Shown here piece by piece: positions 1 to 8,480 of a stretch of DNA of 64,000 nt. Numbering within the stretch: the stretch's first letter is position 1; every line of letters starts with the position of its first letter. Under the pieces are notes generated by a model, which saw only the letters and a list, made by a program, of their open reading frames with translations, searched no databases and had not been told where the DNA came from. Source of the stretch: Clostridium luticellarii (GTDB lineage Bacteria > Bacillota > Clostridia > Clostridiales > Clostridiaceae). The stretch lies in NCBI RefSeq assembly GCF_002995845.1, contig NZ_PVXP01000006.1:28820-92819 (forward strand). Direction: 5' to 3'. The translations under genes were made by a program, and so were the position numbers.

Positions 1-246
1 CAGATATTTTGATATTTCCTCTCTGAGCTCTATGATGCCTGCAGTTGAAGTATATGTAGTTTTATTTTCCTCAATAGCTTTTACCATGGCCAGTTTGATC
101 TTATTGGGTACGTTGAAATCAGGCTGTCCCAGTGTAAGGGATATTGCACCTGGATACTGGATAACTTTGTTGTAAAATTTTCTGATACCTGAAATTTCCA
201 CGGATTGTACATTTTTTGATGTGCTGTTCAAATTTACACTTCCCAT
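1..246 (-). CDS. Class I/II PLP aminotransferase (5' part only)
   Basis: Only the first 82 codons are inside the window; the gene continues past position 1. It begins with ATG at 246 and reads MGSVNLNSTSKNVQSVEISG and onward. The stretch GAISLTLGQPDF, followed by a region like NKTTYTSTAGIIELR, is the typical N-terminus of fold-type I aminotransferases of the aspartate/aromatic group (substrate arm, then the YT...G..ELR helix). The PLP lysine and substrate-binding arginine lie outside the window, so the substrate cannot be stated. It is divergent from the ABC-transporter operon, with about 110 bp of AT-rich DNA between them and no convincing promoter. Confidence 0.8.
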   Translation of the reverse strand, partial: MGSVNLNSTSKNVQSVEISGIRKFYNKVIQYPGAISLTLGQPDFNVPNKIKLAMVKAIEENKTTYTSTAGIIELREEISKYL

Positions 247-358
247 CTATATATAAACTTTATTTTTTCTTTATCTTTAATATATTTTCATTATACTTTT
301 ATATTTTACAATTTTAAGTGAACATAGTAAATAGATTATTTTAAAGAGGATGATAGCA

Positions 359-1288
359 TTGATACAAAAAGTATTGGAATTAAAAGGAGTTTTTAAAAAA
401 AGAGGAAAGGTACAAGTCTTAAAAGACATTGCTTTTTCCATAAATGCAGGTGAGATCTGCGGTCTTGTAGGGAAAAATGGTGCTGGAAAGACTACATTAA
501 TCAAAATTATAACCAGTATGTTGTCCACGGATGAAGGTGAAATTCTAATAGAAGGAAAAGATCTTAAAACTGAAAGAGAAAAAGCACTGAAAAATATAGG
601 GGCTATAGTGGAGAAACCGGAGTTTTACGGTTATATGACTGGAAGACAGAACTTGAATTATATAGCCGGCATGATGGAAAGCGTTACAAAAGATAAGATA
701 GAAGATGTCATAAAATATTCTAAATTAGGTTCAAAAATTGATAAAAAGGTAAAAACATATTCTCTGGGAATGAAGCAGAGGCTGGGGCTTGCCCAGGCGC
801 TTATGGGCCGCATATCTCTTTTGATATTGGATGAACCTACAAATGGGCTGGATCCAATCGGGGTTGTGGAACTTAAAAAAATTATAAAGGTTTTAGCTGA
901 AGAAAAGAGAGTAAGTGTTCTTATATCTTCACATATTTTAAGTGAAATAGAAAATATATGTACAAAGGTTGTTTTTATAGATGAGGGTAAAATTGTGGGT
1001 GTTGAAAAAATAGGCAGCAATTCCAAAGCCGGAAGTGTAAAAAACATGTTTATAAAAACGAATTTATCTAAAAAGGCATCAGAAATTATAAAAAATATAT
1101 TTGATGTAAAACTGCTGGAAGTAAAAAATGATGGAGTCTCAATTTTAATAAATACTGAATCATGTGATTTATTTACGGTATTGAAAAAATTACATGACAG
1201 CGGAATAATTGTGGAAGGTTGCTTTGAAGTAAAGCAAAACCTGGAAGATAAATTTATAAAGATGATGGGGGAAAATGGTGATGAATAG
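359..1288 (+). CDS. ABC transporter ATP-binding protein (BcrA/CcmA type)
   Basis: ATPase subunit of an ABC-2 type exporter, 309 aa. It has Walker A GKNGAGKTT (about residues 38-46), signature YSLGMKQRLG, Walker B LLILDEPTNGLDP and the H-loop SSHIL, then a C-terminal extension of about 90 aa as in antibiotic-peptide exporters such as BcrA. An in-frame ATG at 350 directly abuts the GAGG at 346-349, leaving no spacing. TTG at 359 is 9 nt downstream of that GAGG and is the better start. It overlaps the permease gene by 14 bp and is followed by a response regulator and a kinase. That order is typical of cell-envelope-stress or lantibiotic/bacitracin resistance modules; the substrate is unknown. 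Confidence 0.93.
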   Translation: MIQKVLELKGVFKKRGKVQVLKDIAFSINAGEICGLVGKNGAGKTTLIKIITSMLSTDEGEILIEGKDLKTEREKALKNIGAIVEKPEFYGYMTGRQNLNYIAGMMESVTKDKIEDVIKYSKLGSKIDKKVKTYSLGMKQRLGLAQALMGRISLLILDEPTNGLDPIGVVELKKIIKVLAEEKRVSVLISSHILSEIENICTKVVFIDEGKIVGVEKIGSNSKAGSVKNMFIKTNLSKKASEIIKNIFDVKLLEVKNDGVSILINTESCDLFTVLKKLHDSGIIVEGCFEVKQNLEDKFIKMMGENGDE

Positions 1289-2444
1289 ATATATATGGGA
1301 GGAGCTGAAGAGAATAATCATTAAAAAGAAAATTTGGATTGCTGTTATTTTTATGGTTACAATTGTATTTGGGTTGGCAAGTACTTTGAAAACAAATACA
1401 TTGGAAGTGCAGATTCAAAAATATAAAGCTCTTCTTGTCAACCAAAAAATGGGCAGGGACAAAGCTGATTCAGAATTGAAAAAAGCCGAATTTTCCAGGG
1501 ATATAGTGAGTACCCAGAAGGAGATAAAAGATAGAGAAGAGCAGCTGAATGAAATAAAGAATTATGATAGGTCAAAGCTGGATCAGCGGATTCAAAAATT
1601 GGAAAGGGAAAATAATCCTGAGAATGAATACAAGCTGCTTCAATTGAAATATGAGAAAAAATACAATATAGAAAAAAGTGAGCTTATACCAAAAGGGATG
1701 TATTCGGCTATGGAAATTCTGGCATATTTTATACCGGTATTTTTTTTACTTATTCTCATTGTGTTCTTATCCGATATAGTGTCAGGAGATTACTCTCCGA
1801 ACACAATAAAAAATTTGGTTACAAAGCCTATTTCAAGGAAAAAAATTGTTTTGTCCAAATTTGCCGCTTCCATGATTTTGAGTGCAGCTACTTTGATTAT
1901 AAGTACCCTGATATTTATACTGGAAGCTGGAATTCATCTGGGTTTTTCCGATTTAAGGTTGCCTTTTGATATAGATGCAAAGTATGTTTTTGACAGCTCT
2001 CTCACGTTGAGTCCGATAACTTCACAGATGCGATATGTAAGTGGAAGCAGATCAATTATTCCCCTCTGGAGTGCAATTATTGAAATGGTGTTGATTGCAA
2101 TAATTGTTTCAATAGCCATTGTATCAATAATTCTGTTCATATCGGTTTTATGCAGAAATTCACTTATTTCATCTCTTATAAGTTTTATGTTAATTGGAGG
2201 AACGGCCGTCTGGTATCTTTTTGGTTTTGCAGGCAGATATGTTGTATCGGCAAAATACGGGGTTTTGGTAAAATTTCTACCTGTTCCATATATAGTTGAC
2301 GTAATAAGCACATTGAGTGGTGATATTTCTGTGCAACTTACCAGTACCATAAATGTAGCTTTTATATTGATAACCTGTTTAGTATGGACTCTAGTCATGC
2401 TGTTTTTAAGCAGTTATGTTTTTGGCAAAAGGGATTTTGATTGA
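1275..2444 (+). CDS. ABC-2 type transporter permease with extracytoplasmic coiled coil
   Basis: Membrane partner of the preceding ATPase, 389 aa. One TM helix lies near residues 14-34. A highly charged, heptad-like stretch of about 110 residues follows (Lys/Glu/Gln-rich, roughly 38-145), then about five hydrophobic helices between residues 150 and 385. The charged segment between TM1 and TM2 should be outside the cell and is predicted coiled coil. ATG 1275 overlaps the end of the ATPase gene; ATG 1281 (MNRYIWEE) is equally possible and is better spaced from the GGGGG at 1266-1270. It overlaps the next reading frame only through an unlikely upstream start. Resembles permeases of the ABC-2 (NatB/BcrB) superfamily; exact subfamily not determined. 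Confidence 0.88.
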   Translation: MVMNRYIWEELKRIIIKKKIWIAVIFMVTIVFGLASTLKTNTLEVQIQKYKALLVNQKMGRDKADSELKKAEFSRDIVSTQKEIKDREEQLNEIKNYDRSKLDQRIQKLERENNPENEYKLLQLKYEKKYNIEKSELIPKGMYSAMEILAYFIPVFFLLILIVFLSDIVSGDYSPNTIKNLVTKPISRKKIVLSKFAASMILSAATLIISTLIFILEAGIHLGFSDLRLPFDIDAKYVFDSSLTLSPITSQMRYVSGSRSIIPLWSAIIEMVLIAIIVSIAIVSIILFISVLCRNSLISSLISFMLIGGTAVWYLFGFAGRYVVSAKYGVLVKFLPVPYIVDVISTLSGDISVQLTSTINVAFILITCLVWTLVMLFLSSYVFGKRDFD

Positions 2445-2482
2445 AAATACAAAGTGCTATAATTTTAAGTTGGGTGATTGTT

Positions 2483-3172
2483 GTGAAGGAAAATATATTG
2501 ATAATAGATGATGACAATGACATAAGGAATATGCTTGTAAATTATTTTCAAAAGGAAAGCTATACGGTATATAATGCTTCTGATGGAGAAAAAGGTCTGG
2601 AAATTTTAAAATCAAAGCCAGTTTCTCTGATAATTCTGGACATTATGATGCCCAAGATGGATGGATATACCATGCTGTCTAGACTCAGAGAATTCTCAAG
2701 TCTGCCTGTTATACTTCTTACTGCAAAAGACCAGCAAATGGACAAGATAAAGGGATTCATAGCTGGATGTGATGATTATATAATAAAGCCCTTTGATTTT
2801 ACGGAACTCTCATTAAGGGTGCTGGCTATACTCAGGAGAGCTAAAGCCGGTAATACTTTGCAAAACCACATGCTGAAAATTAGGGATATAGAAATAAATA
2901 CTCTGGAACATACAGTAAGAAAAGATAATATTGAAATCGTGCTTACTCCAAAGGAATATGAGATTTTATACACACTGGCATCAAATAGGGGACGGGTATA
3001 TTCCACCAGGACACTCTATGAGATAATCTGGAAGGATACCTTTCTGGAAAATGACAATACTGTAACCATGCATGTTAAAAATTTAAGGAGAAAACTGGGA
3101 GATAGTGTTAAGCAGGGTAAATACATAAAAACTATATGGGGAGTGGGTTATAAAATTGAAAAGGATATTTAA
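2483..3172 (+). CDS. OmpR/PhoB-family response regulator
   Basis: Two-component response regulator, 229 aa. The receiver domain (about 1-115) has the acidic pocket IIDDD, the phosphorylatable Asp in LIILDIMMPKMDG (D53) and the lysine in YIIKPF. A winged-helix DNA-binding domain (about 130-228) ends in the typical KLG...YIKTIWGVGYKIE motif. The open frame extends to 2441, but GTG 2483 gives the family N-terminus (KENILIIDDD) and follows GGGTGA at 2472-2477, so it is chosen as start. It overlaps the histidine kinase gene by 17 bp, so the two are translationally coupled. Likely regulates the ABC transporter upstream in the same operon. Confidence 0.94.
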   Translation: MKENILIIDDDNDIRNMLVNYFQKESYTVYNASDGEKGLEILKSKPVSLIILDIMMPKMDGYTMLSRLREFSSLPVILLTAKDQQMDKIKGFIAGCDDYIIKPFDFTELSLRVLAILRRAKAGNTLQNHMLKIRDIEINTLEHTVRKDNIEIVLTPKEYEILYTLASNRGRVYSTRTLYEIIWKDTFLENDNTVTMHVKNLRRKLGDSVKQGKYIKTIWGVGYKIEKDI

Positions 3173-4523
3173 GCTCAGGAGTGAATTGGTTTTTTCTGCA
3201 GTTTTTTCGGTGATTATATCGCTTGTACTTGCAGTTTTTTTGAGAGAATCTGTTTTAGGGTCGTTTTTAAACAGTTATAATGGCACCCCTGAATACATAT
3301 ATAAAAACATGATTGCCCCAGTTGAACAGGACTTGAAAAATATGGATATAAATAATTCTAGAAAATTACAAAAATATATGAACAGAGAATATAGTATGAC
3401 CTATTTTATTTTTGTAGTGAGAAAAGATGGAGGGGTGATAGCTTCAAATAATAGAGAAATTAAAAGTATAGATAGTGGTCAGATTGAAAATGGAAAAAGA
3501 ACATTTAAGTTTTTAAATGACCATAGAGATAATCTGGTTAAAATAACCAGGTGCGATTACCTAAAAGATGGGTACTATCTGTATTACATATATACTGGCT
3601 ATGGTAAATTGGATAATGGCAATATTGTAGGTGTAATGGCAATTTCAATCTTCATAATTGTATTTTTCCTGCTCATATGGAAACGCATATCTTATATATC
3701 CAAAATAAAATCAACAGTTAGAAGTATTGCTGAAGGTGATCTATCTAAAAGGGTCCCTCTTAAATATAAAAATGAACTTAGAGAATTATCTGAAGACATA
3801 AATTATATGGCTTCAAGGATTGAAAGGGAAGAGAAAAACAGAAATGAATTTTTCACCAATATATCTCATGATCTGAGAACTCCTTTAACTACTATACTGG
3901 GGTATATAGACATGATTAAGAATGGAAAATATGATTCAAAACGTGAACTTCATGATTATATAGATATAATGGATAAAAAAGGATTGTATTTAAAAAGTAT
4001 GCTGGATGATTTTTTTGAATATTCAAAGCTGTCTTCCAAGGACATAGTACTTGAAAAACAATGTCTGGAGTTAAATGAATTGGCACGGCAGGTAGCTGAA
4101 GAAGAGGAAGATGAATTTATACGGAAAGGATTGAGGTTTTGTCTTAAATTACCTCTTGAATCCGTTGAAATTGAAGCAGATCCCAATTTATTTTTAAGGG
4201 CAGTGAATAATCTTTTAAATAATGCACTTAAGTATTCTAGAAATAATACGGCCGTTGAATTCAAAATAAGAAAACAAGAGTACAATGGCAATTTTTATGC
4301 GGTAATTTCAGTATCAAATGTTCCTGAAACTCCAGTTGGTGATGAGAATATAGAGAATTTTTTTGAGAGGTTGTATAAAAGGGATCTGTCCAGAAAGGAA
4401 GAAGGCAGTGGCCTTGGCTTGTCAATTGTTAGAGAAATAGTCAAACACCACAGTGGTTTTGTAAAGGTATGTAGAGAAGACGAGAAACTGGTGTTTAAAA
4501 TATTTATGGATGTAAAGTGTTAA
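3156..4523 (+). CDS. Sensor histidine kinase, HAMP type
   Basis: Membrane histidine kinase, 455 aa, partner of the response regulator it overlaps. An N-terminal TM (about 7-28) and a second TM (about 157-175) bracket an extracellular domain of about 125 aa. A HAMP linker follows (IAEGDLSKRVPL), then the dimerisation/phosphorylation helix with NISHDLRTPLTT (His near 238), and an HATPase domain with N-box NLLNNALKYS and G-box GSGLGLSIVREIV. Start is TTG 3156 (KRIFKLRSE), preceded by GGAGTGGG at 3140-3147. Last gene of the operon; a strong terminator follows. The sensory domain belongs to no family I recognise, so the stimulus is unknown; envelope stress or peptide is inferred from the ABC neighbour. 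Confidence 0.94.
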   Translation: MKRIFKLRSELVFSAVFSVIISLVLAVFLRESVLGSFLNSYNGTPEYIYKNMIAPVEQDLKNMDINNSRKLQKYMNREYSMTYFIFVVRKDGGVIASNNREIKSIDSGQIENGKRTFKFLNDHRDNLVKITRCDYLKDGYYLYYIYTGYGKLDNGNIVGVMAISIFIIVFFLLIWKRISYISKIKSTVRSIAEGDLSKRVPLKYKNELRELSEDINYMASRIEREEKNRNEFFTNISHDLRTPLTTILGYIDMIKNGKYDSKRELHDYIDIMDKKGLYLKSMLDDFFEYSKLSSKDIVLEKQCLELNELARQVAEEEEDEFIRKGLRFCLKLPLESVEIEADPNLFLRAVNNLLNNALKYSRNNTAVEFKIRKQEYNGNFYAVISVSNVPETPVGDENIENFFERLYKRDLSRKEEGSGLGLSIVREIVKHHSGFVKVCREDEKLVFKIFMDVKC

Positions 4524-4546
4524 AACTTAAGTGAATCGGTAAAAGG

Positions 4547-4588
4547 ATAGTCTAGTTACTAAAATCTCAGTAACTAGACTATTTTTTG
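4547..4588 (+). terminator. Rho-independent terminator of the ABC/two-component operon
   Basis: Perfect 14-bp stem: ATAGTCTAGTTACT at 4547-4560 pairs with AGTAACTAGACTAT at 4569-4582 around an 8-nt loop, followed by six T on the plus strand. Read from the other side the T-run is weak, so it serves mainly the plus-strand operon, although it also lies just past the 3' end of the minus-strand tRNA operon. Confidence 0.9.
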
Positions 4589-4595
4589 CTTAATT

Positions 4596-4669
<74 letters not shown>

Positions 4670-4678
4670 ATGTATAAA

Positions 4679-4753
4679 TGGAGCGGAAGACGGGATTTGA
4701 ACCCGCGACGTTCACCTTGGCAAGGTGACGCTCTACCACTGAGCCACTCCCGC
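4679..4753 (-). tRNA. tRNA-Gly (GCC)
   Basis: Minus-strand cloverleaf. The 5' strand GCGGGAG pairs with CTTCCGC (G-T and A-T pairs included); discriminator T and encoded CCA. Anticodon loop TTGCCAA gives GCC. T-loop GTTCAAAT is present. Lies 9 nt from tRNA-Cys. Confidence 0.95.
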
Positions 4754-4763
4754 ATGTTTTAAA

Positions 4764-4839
<76 letters not shown>

Positions 4840-4842
4840 GCA

Positions 4843-4916
4843 TGACGACCCAGAAAAAGAATTTTATACCCGCCTCCAGTGTGACGGCAGACACTCTAAA
4901 AAACTGAGCCACTAAA
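4843..4916 (-). pseudogene. Decayed tRNA-Asp (GTC) remnant
   Basis: Between the intact Val and Phe tRNAs lies a tRNA-sized segment that still shows the D-arm (TGGCTCAG ... TTAGAG), a GTC anticodon context (CTGCCGTCACAC), the GGAGGCGGGT bridge to the T-arm, and a GGGTC acceptor 3' strand ending GTCA. It has lost the two D-loop guanines (now TT), one anticodon-loop base, the T-loop GTTC (now GTAT), acceptor pairing (5' strand AATTTAG against CTGGGTC) and a proper CCA. Its place, Val-Asp-Phe-Gly-Cys, is where many clostridia carry a functional tRNA-Asp. I read it as a pseudogene; a working Asp tRNA must exist elsewhere. Confidence 0.72.
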
Positions 4917-4925
4917 TTAATAATG

Positions 4926-5001
4926 TGGTGGGCACAACAGGGCTCGAACCTGTGACCCTCTGCTTGTAAGGCAGATGCTCTCCCAGCTGAGCTATGCGCC
5001 C
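4926..5001 (-). tRNA. tRNA-Val (TAC)
   Basis: Minus-strand cloverleaf. The 5' strand GGGCGCA pairs with TGTGCCC (one G-T), then A-CCA. Anticodon loop CTTACAA gives TAC. First gene of the tRNA operon, about 30 nt downstream of its promoter. Confidence 0.95.
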
Positions 5002-5030
5002 ATAAGCACATTATTACCACGACAATTCAT

Positions 5031-5059
5031 ATTATATATTGAGTTCTATATATTGTCAA
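5031..5059 (-). promoter_or_regulatory. Consensus sigma-A promoter of the tRNA operon
   Basis: On the minus strand TTGACA (5059-5054), an exact 17-nt spacer and TATAAT (5036-5031). Transcription would start near 5024, about 23 nt upstream of tRNA-Val. A perfect consensus fits a stable-RNA operon. Confidence 0.9.
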
Positions 5060-5196
5060 TACCTGGTGCGAAAAAATCACGGCTGTAGTAAATTTTAAAA
5101 TTATTGTCAATATATTCCCATTTGGAATTTATATCCTGAATTATTGTTATTTAAAGATGTTGATTTTAGTATGTCGATATTTGACAATAGAAATTT

Positions 5197-5226
5197 GAAT
5201 ATAGATTTTGTTTAGATGCATACTAT
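5197..5226 (+). promoter_or_regulatory. Possible sigma-E-type promoter before ytxC
   Basis: GAATATA (5197-5203) matches six of seven positions of the mother-cell sigma-E -35 consensus (KMATATT). CATACTAT (5219-5226) fits the CATANNNT -10 element, with 15 nt between them. The predicted start lies at or within the Shine-Dalgarno GAAGGGAG (5231-5238), which would leave an extremely short leader and lowers confidence. Confidence 0.35.
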
Positions 5227-5243
5227 TTTTGAAGGGAGTGTGA

Positions 5244-6149
5244 ATGATGCTGTTATTAACTATGGTTTACAATAAAGAAAGAGAAAATGTAATACAGGGA
5301 ATTCAAGAACTAAAAGAGTATTTTAGACATAAAGACGTGTTTATCGGAATATATGAAAGTATAGAGTCTGATACTCACTTCCTTAAATTATTCTGTGATA
5401 GAGAAATGAGCAATAGGCTTATGAATATATTCAATATGTTTATTGCCAATATTATATATGATATAGTGATAGATGAATTTTATAAAAATGATATTCTGAC
5501 TTTTTTGTCGGATGAATATTTTTTTTTGAGATATGAAGAATTGGAGGAAATCAGGTTAGAGAGTATAAATGTATTGAAGGGGAAGATGGAAATTGTAGAT
5601 GATAATTCTATTTTTTGCATAAACAAAAGAAATGAAATGCTGGATAAAATATCAAATTGCATAAATGAAAATAATGAAATAAATATAGATGGATTTGTAA
5701 CTTTTAGAATCAAGGAGCTTCTGCCTGATCTGGAAAGCATAGTAGATAAAGTGGTAGAAAAATATATGGTAGAAAAGGAATATAATGAATTTATAAAGCT
5801 TCTGAAATATTTTGTGGAAATACAGGAGAGCAAAATAGAGTGTTTGAATATAATAATAGACAGCCAGGGCAATTATATAATAAGGGATAGGCAGGAGGAT
5901 ATAACAGACAATTTTTTCAGGGATCTAAAAGAGTTAAAATGTAGTAAGAATTTAAATTCAGGTTTGGACGATGTTCTGATAAGTGCACTTATAACCAATT
6001 CACCGGATAGGATAATAATTCACTGTGCTGAAAATTGCAGGAATCCAGAATTAATAGAGACTATTGAAAAAGTTTTTACGGATAGAGTTGAATTTTGCAA
6101 CAGCTGTGCCACATGTAAATCCATAAAAAACAATTTTAACAGGGTATAA
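5244..6149 (+). CDS. ytxC: Putative sporulation protein YtxC
   Basis: 301 aa soluble protein matching the YtxC family, found in endospore formers and in clostridia typically encoded just upstream of thrS, as here. The N-terminus (LLLTMVYNKERENVIQGIQE) is followed by a long acidic helical middle. The C-terminus carries a Cys-containing segment (HCAENC ... FCNSCATCKSIK) with several cysteines in CX2C spacing. No enzymatic motif is visible and the molecular function is unknown. Starts ATG 5244 and ATG 5247 are both possible; GGGAG (5234-5238) is spaced better for 5247. Ends about 24 bp upstream of the thrS promoter. The sporulation role is family knowledge, not something the sequence shows. Confidence 0.8.
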   Translation: MMLLLTMVYNKERENVIQGIQELKEYFRHKDVFIGIYESIESDTHFLKLFCDREMSNRLMNIFNMFIANIIYDIVIDEFYKNDILTFLSDEYFFLRYEELEEIRLESINVLKGKMEIVDDNSIFCINKRNEMLDKISNCINENNEINIDGFVTFRIKELLPDLESIVDKVVEKYMVEKEYNEFIKLLKYFVEIQESKIECLNIIIDSQGNYIIRDRQEDITDNFFRDLKELKCSKNLNSGLDDVLISALITNSPDRIIIHCAENCRNPELIETIEKVFTDRVEFCNSCATCKSIKNNFNRV

Positions 6150-6172
6150 TCTGTAAAAAGTCAAATTTCTTG

Positions 6173-6201
6173 TTGACATAAGTATTTTATAATAATATAA
6201 T
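6173..6201 (+). promoter_or_regulatory. thrS promoter
   Basis: TTGACA (6173-6178), exact 17-nt spacer, TATAAT (6196-6201); perfect sigma-A consensus immediately upstream of the T-box leader. Confidence 0.9.
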
Positions 6202-6207
6202 AAATCC

Positions 6208-6467
6208 GAATAGAAATAAAAGCTATGAAGGGGAAAAGTAAACAGATGATTTATTTCAAGAGAGAGGGATTTTAGGCTGAGATGTCCTTTAAATAGAATC
6301 TGGTGAAAGACCACCCTTGAGTTGTATACTGAATTTTCAGTAAGTATTTCCGCTAACCCACGTTAAGGGTAGAGAGAACAGTATCTGTTATTTGTAAACT
6401 TGTTTTACTGTTAAGTTGGGTGGAACCACGGCAATACTCGTCCCATGTTTAGGGAGGAGTTTTTTTA
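6208..6467 (+). ncRNA. T-box leader (threonine) of thrS
   Basis: T-box riboswitch that senses uncharged tRNA-Thr. Visible parts: stem I region with AGAGAGGG and GGCTGAGA; a specifier codon ACC (6310-6312) in the usual context before ACCCTTGAGT; the T-box core GGGTGGAACCACGG (6418-6431). The terminator hairpin is ACTCGTCCC (6436-6444) with GGGAGGAGT (6452-6460), followed by seven T. Uncharged tRNA-Thr would pair with the specifier and the T-box, favouring the antiterminator and thrS expression. The specifier was set by alignment with the pheS leader in this window, which has TTC at the equivalent place. Confidence 0.95.
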
Positions 6468-6515
6468 TTGCTTTTTTATATTGCTGGGAATATAGAATTT
6501 TAAGGAGGAATAGCC

Positions 6516-8429
6516 ATGGTAAAAATAAGTCTTAAAGATGGTAAAGAAATAGAGATAGAAAAAGGATCAAAAGTACTGGATGTAGCGGAAAAGTTGAGTA
6601 CTTCTTTAAAGAAAAAGGCATTGGGAGCTAAGCTAAATGGAGAGATAGTTGAACTCTATCATGCAATAGATGAAGACTGTAAACTTGAAATCCTTACTTT
6701 TGAAGATGAAGATGGTAAAAAGATACTGAGACATACAGCTTCACATATACTTGCTCAGGCCATAAAAAAATTATATCCTGAAGTTAAACTTGCTATAGGA
6801 CCTGCTATAGATTCCGGATTTTACTATGATGTAGATGCAGATTTTTCGTTTACACCGGAACTGTTGGTTAAAATTGAGAATGAGATGAACAAAATAGTCA
6901 AGCAAAACATTAAATTGGAGAGATTTGAACTTCCAAGAGCAGAAGCTGTAAAATTCATGGAGGACAGAAAAGAACCTTACAAGGTAGAATTGATAAAAGA
7001 TCTGCCGGAGAATGCAGTTATATCTTTTTACAAGCAGGGGGATTTTGTGGATTTGTGTGCAGGACCCCATTTACCTTCCACAGGAAGGGTAAAGGCTGTA
7101 AAGCTTACTTCTATAGCAGGAGCTTACTGGCGTGGAGATGAAAAGAATAAAATGCTCCAGAGAATATATGGAACTGCCTTCGAAAAGAAAGCTGATCTGG
7201 AGAAATATCTCAATATGATGGAGGAAGCAAAGAAAAGGGATCATAGAAAATTAGGCAAGGAACTTGATCTGTTCAGTATGCACGAAGAAGGCCCCGGATT
7301 TCCATTCTTCCATCCAAAGGGAATGGTAATCAGAAATGAACTCCAAAATTTCTGGAGAGAAATGCATAGAAAAGCTGACTACGAGGAAATAATGACTCCA
7401 GTTTTGTTGAATGAAGAGTTATGGCATCAGTCAGGGCACTGGGATCACTATAAGGAAAATATGTATTTTACCAAAATAGATGATGAGAATTATGCTATAA
7501 AGCCTATGAACTGTCCTGGAGCAATACTTGTTTATAAAAATGACATACGTTCTTATAGGGATCTGCCGAAAAGATACGGCGAAATGGGAATTGTACACAG
7601 ACATGAGAAATCTGGAGCACTTCATGGACTTATGAGAGTAAGGTGTTTTACTCAGGATGATGCCCATATATTTGTGACAAAAGAGGATATTACCCATGAG
7701 ATCACACAGGTTATAAAACTTATAGATGATTTTTACAAGGTATTTGGGTTTGAATATTTTGTTGAACTTTCTACAAGACCTGAAAATTCCATGGGAAGTG
7801 ATGAGGACTGGGAAGCTGCAACGGAAGGCCTTAAAACTGCATTGAAAGTAGCTGGACTCGACTATAAGATCAATGAAGGTGATGGAGCTTTCTATGGACC
7901 TAAAATAGATTTTCATTTGAAGGACTGTATTGGAAGAACATGGCAGTGTGGAACAGTGCAGCTGGATTTCCAGATGCCGGAGAAATTTGATCTCACATAT
8001 ATAGGAGCAGACGGGGAAAAGCATAGACCGGTTATGCTGCACAGGGTTGTGTTTGGCTCTATAGAGAGATTTATAGGAATACTCATAGAACACTATGCAG
8101 GAGCGTTTCCAGCTTGGCTTGCACCAGTTCAAGTAAAAGTTATGGACATTACAGATGATCAGAGAGGATATGCAGAAGAAGTGATTAAAAAGCTCAAAGA
8201 TCAGGACATAAGAGTGGAAGCTGATGTTAGAAATGAAAAGATAGGCTATAAGATAAGAGAAGCCCAGATGCAGAAAGTGCCTTATATGATCATTCTTGGA
8301 GATAAAGAGAAGACGGGGAATAGTATTTCTGTAAGGAGCAGAAAAGACGGAGATCTAGGAGCTATGGAATTGAATGATTTTATATCAAAGCTTAAAGAGG
8401 AAATTTCTAAAAAAGTAAGTGATATATAG
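6516..8429 (+). CDS. thrS: Threonine--tRNA ligase
   Basis: Charges tRNA-Thr in the cytoplasm; 637 aa, usual full length. Order: TGS domain (1-61), second additional domain for Ser-tRNA-Thr editing with HTASH (about 73-77) and DLCAGPH, then the class II catalytic core with motif 2 RHEKSGALHGLMRVRCFTQDD and motif 3 HRVVFGSIERFIGILIEH, and a C-terminal anticodon-binding domain. ATG 6516 follows AAGGAGG (6501-6507). A single-gene unit controlled by its T-box, between ytxC and the infC operon. Confidence 0.98.
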   Translation: MVKISLKDGKEIEIEKGSKVLDVAEKLSTSLKKKALGAKLNGEIVELYHAIDEDCKLEILTFEDEDGKKILRHTASHILAQAIKKLYPEVKLAIGPAIDSGFYYDVDADFSFTPELLVKIENEMNKIVKQNIKLERFELPRAEAVKFMEDRKEPYKVELIKDLPENAVISFYKQGDFVDLCAGPHLPSTGRVKAVKLTSIAGAYWRGDEKNKMLQRIYGTAFEKKADLEKYLNMMEEAKKRDHRKLGKELDLFSMHEEGPGFPFFHPKGMVIRNELQNFWREMHRKADYEEIMTPVLLNEELWHQSGHWDHYKENMYFTKIDDENYAIKPMNCPGAILVYKNDIRSYRDLPKRYGEMGIVHRHEKSGALHGLMRVRCFTQDDAHIFVTKEDITHEITQVIKLIDDFYKVFGFEYFVELSTRPENSMGSDEDWEAATEGLKTALKVAGLDYKINEGDGAFYGPKIDFHLKDCIGRTWQCGTVQLDFQMPEKFDLTYIGADGEKHRPVMLHRVVFGSIERFIGILIEHYAGAFPAWLAPVQVKVMDITDDQRGYAEEVIKKLKDQDIRVEADVRNEKIGYKIREAQMQKVPYMIILGDKEKTGNSISVRSRKDGDLGAMELNDFISKLKEEISKKVSDI

Positions 8430-8445
8430 TTGAGATAATTTTATG

Positions 8446-8474
8446 TTGACTTATGTTGACAAAAATAGTATAAT
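8446..8474 (+). promoter_or_regulatory. infC operon promoter
   Basis: TTGACT (8446-8451), 17-nt spacer, TATAAT (8469-8474). The -35 region sits in a tandem duplication of TTATGTTGAC (8441-8450 and 8451-8460). The second TTGACA is only 8 nt from the -10 and cannot be the -35 for it. Confidence 0.85.
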
Positions 8475-8480
8475 AAAATT

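Noticed and set aside
7431..8132. Long minus-strand frame opposite thrS
   Set aside because: Antisense shadow of a conserved synthetase gene; Cys/Tyr-rich product with no family resemblance.
8456..8474. Second TTGACA before infC as the -35 box
   Set aside because: Only 8 nt from the TATAAT; the first copy at 17 nt is the workable one.
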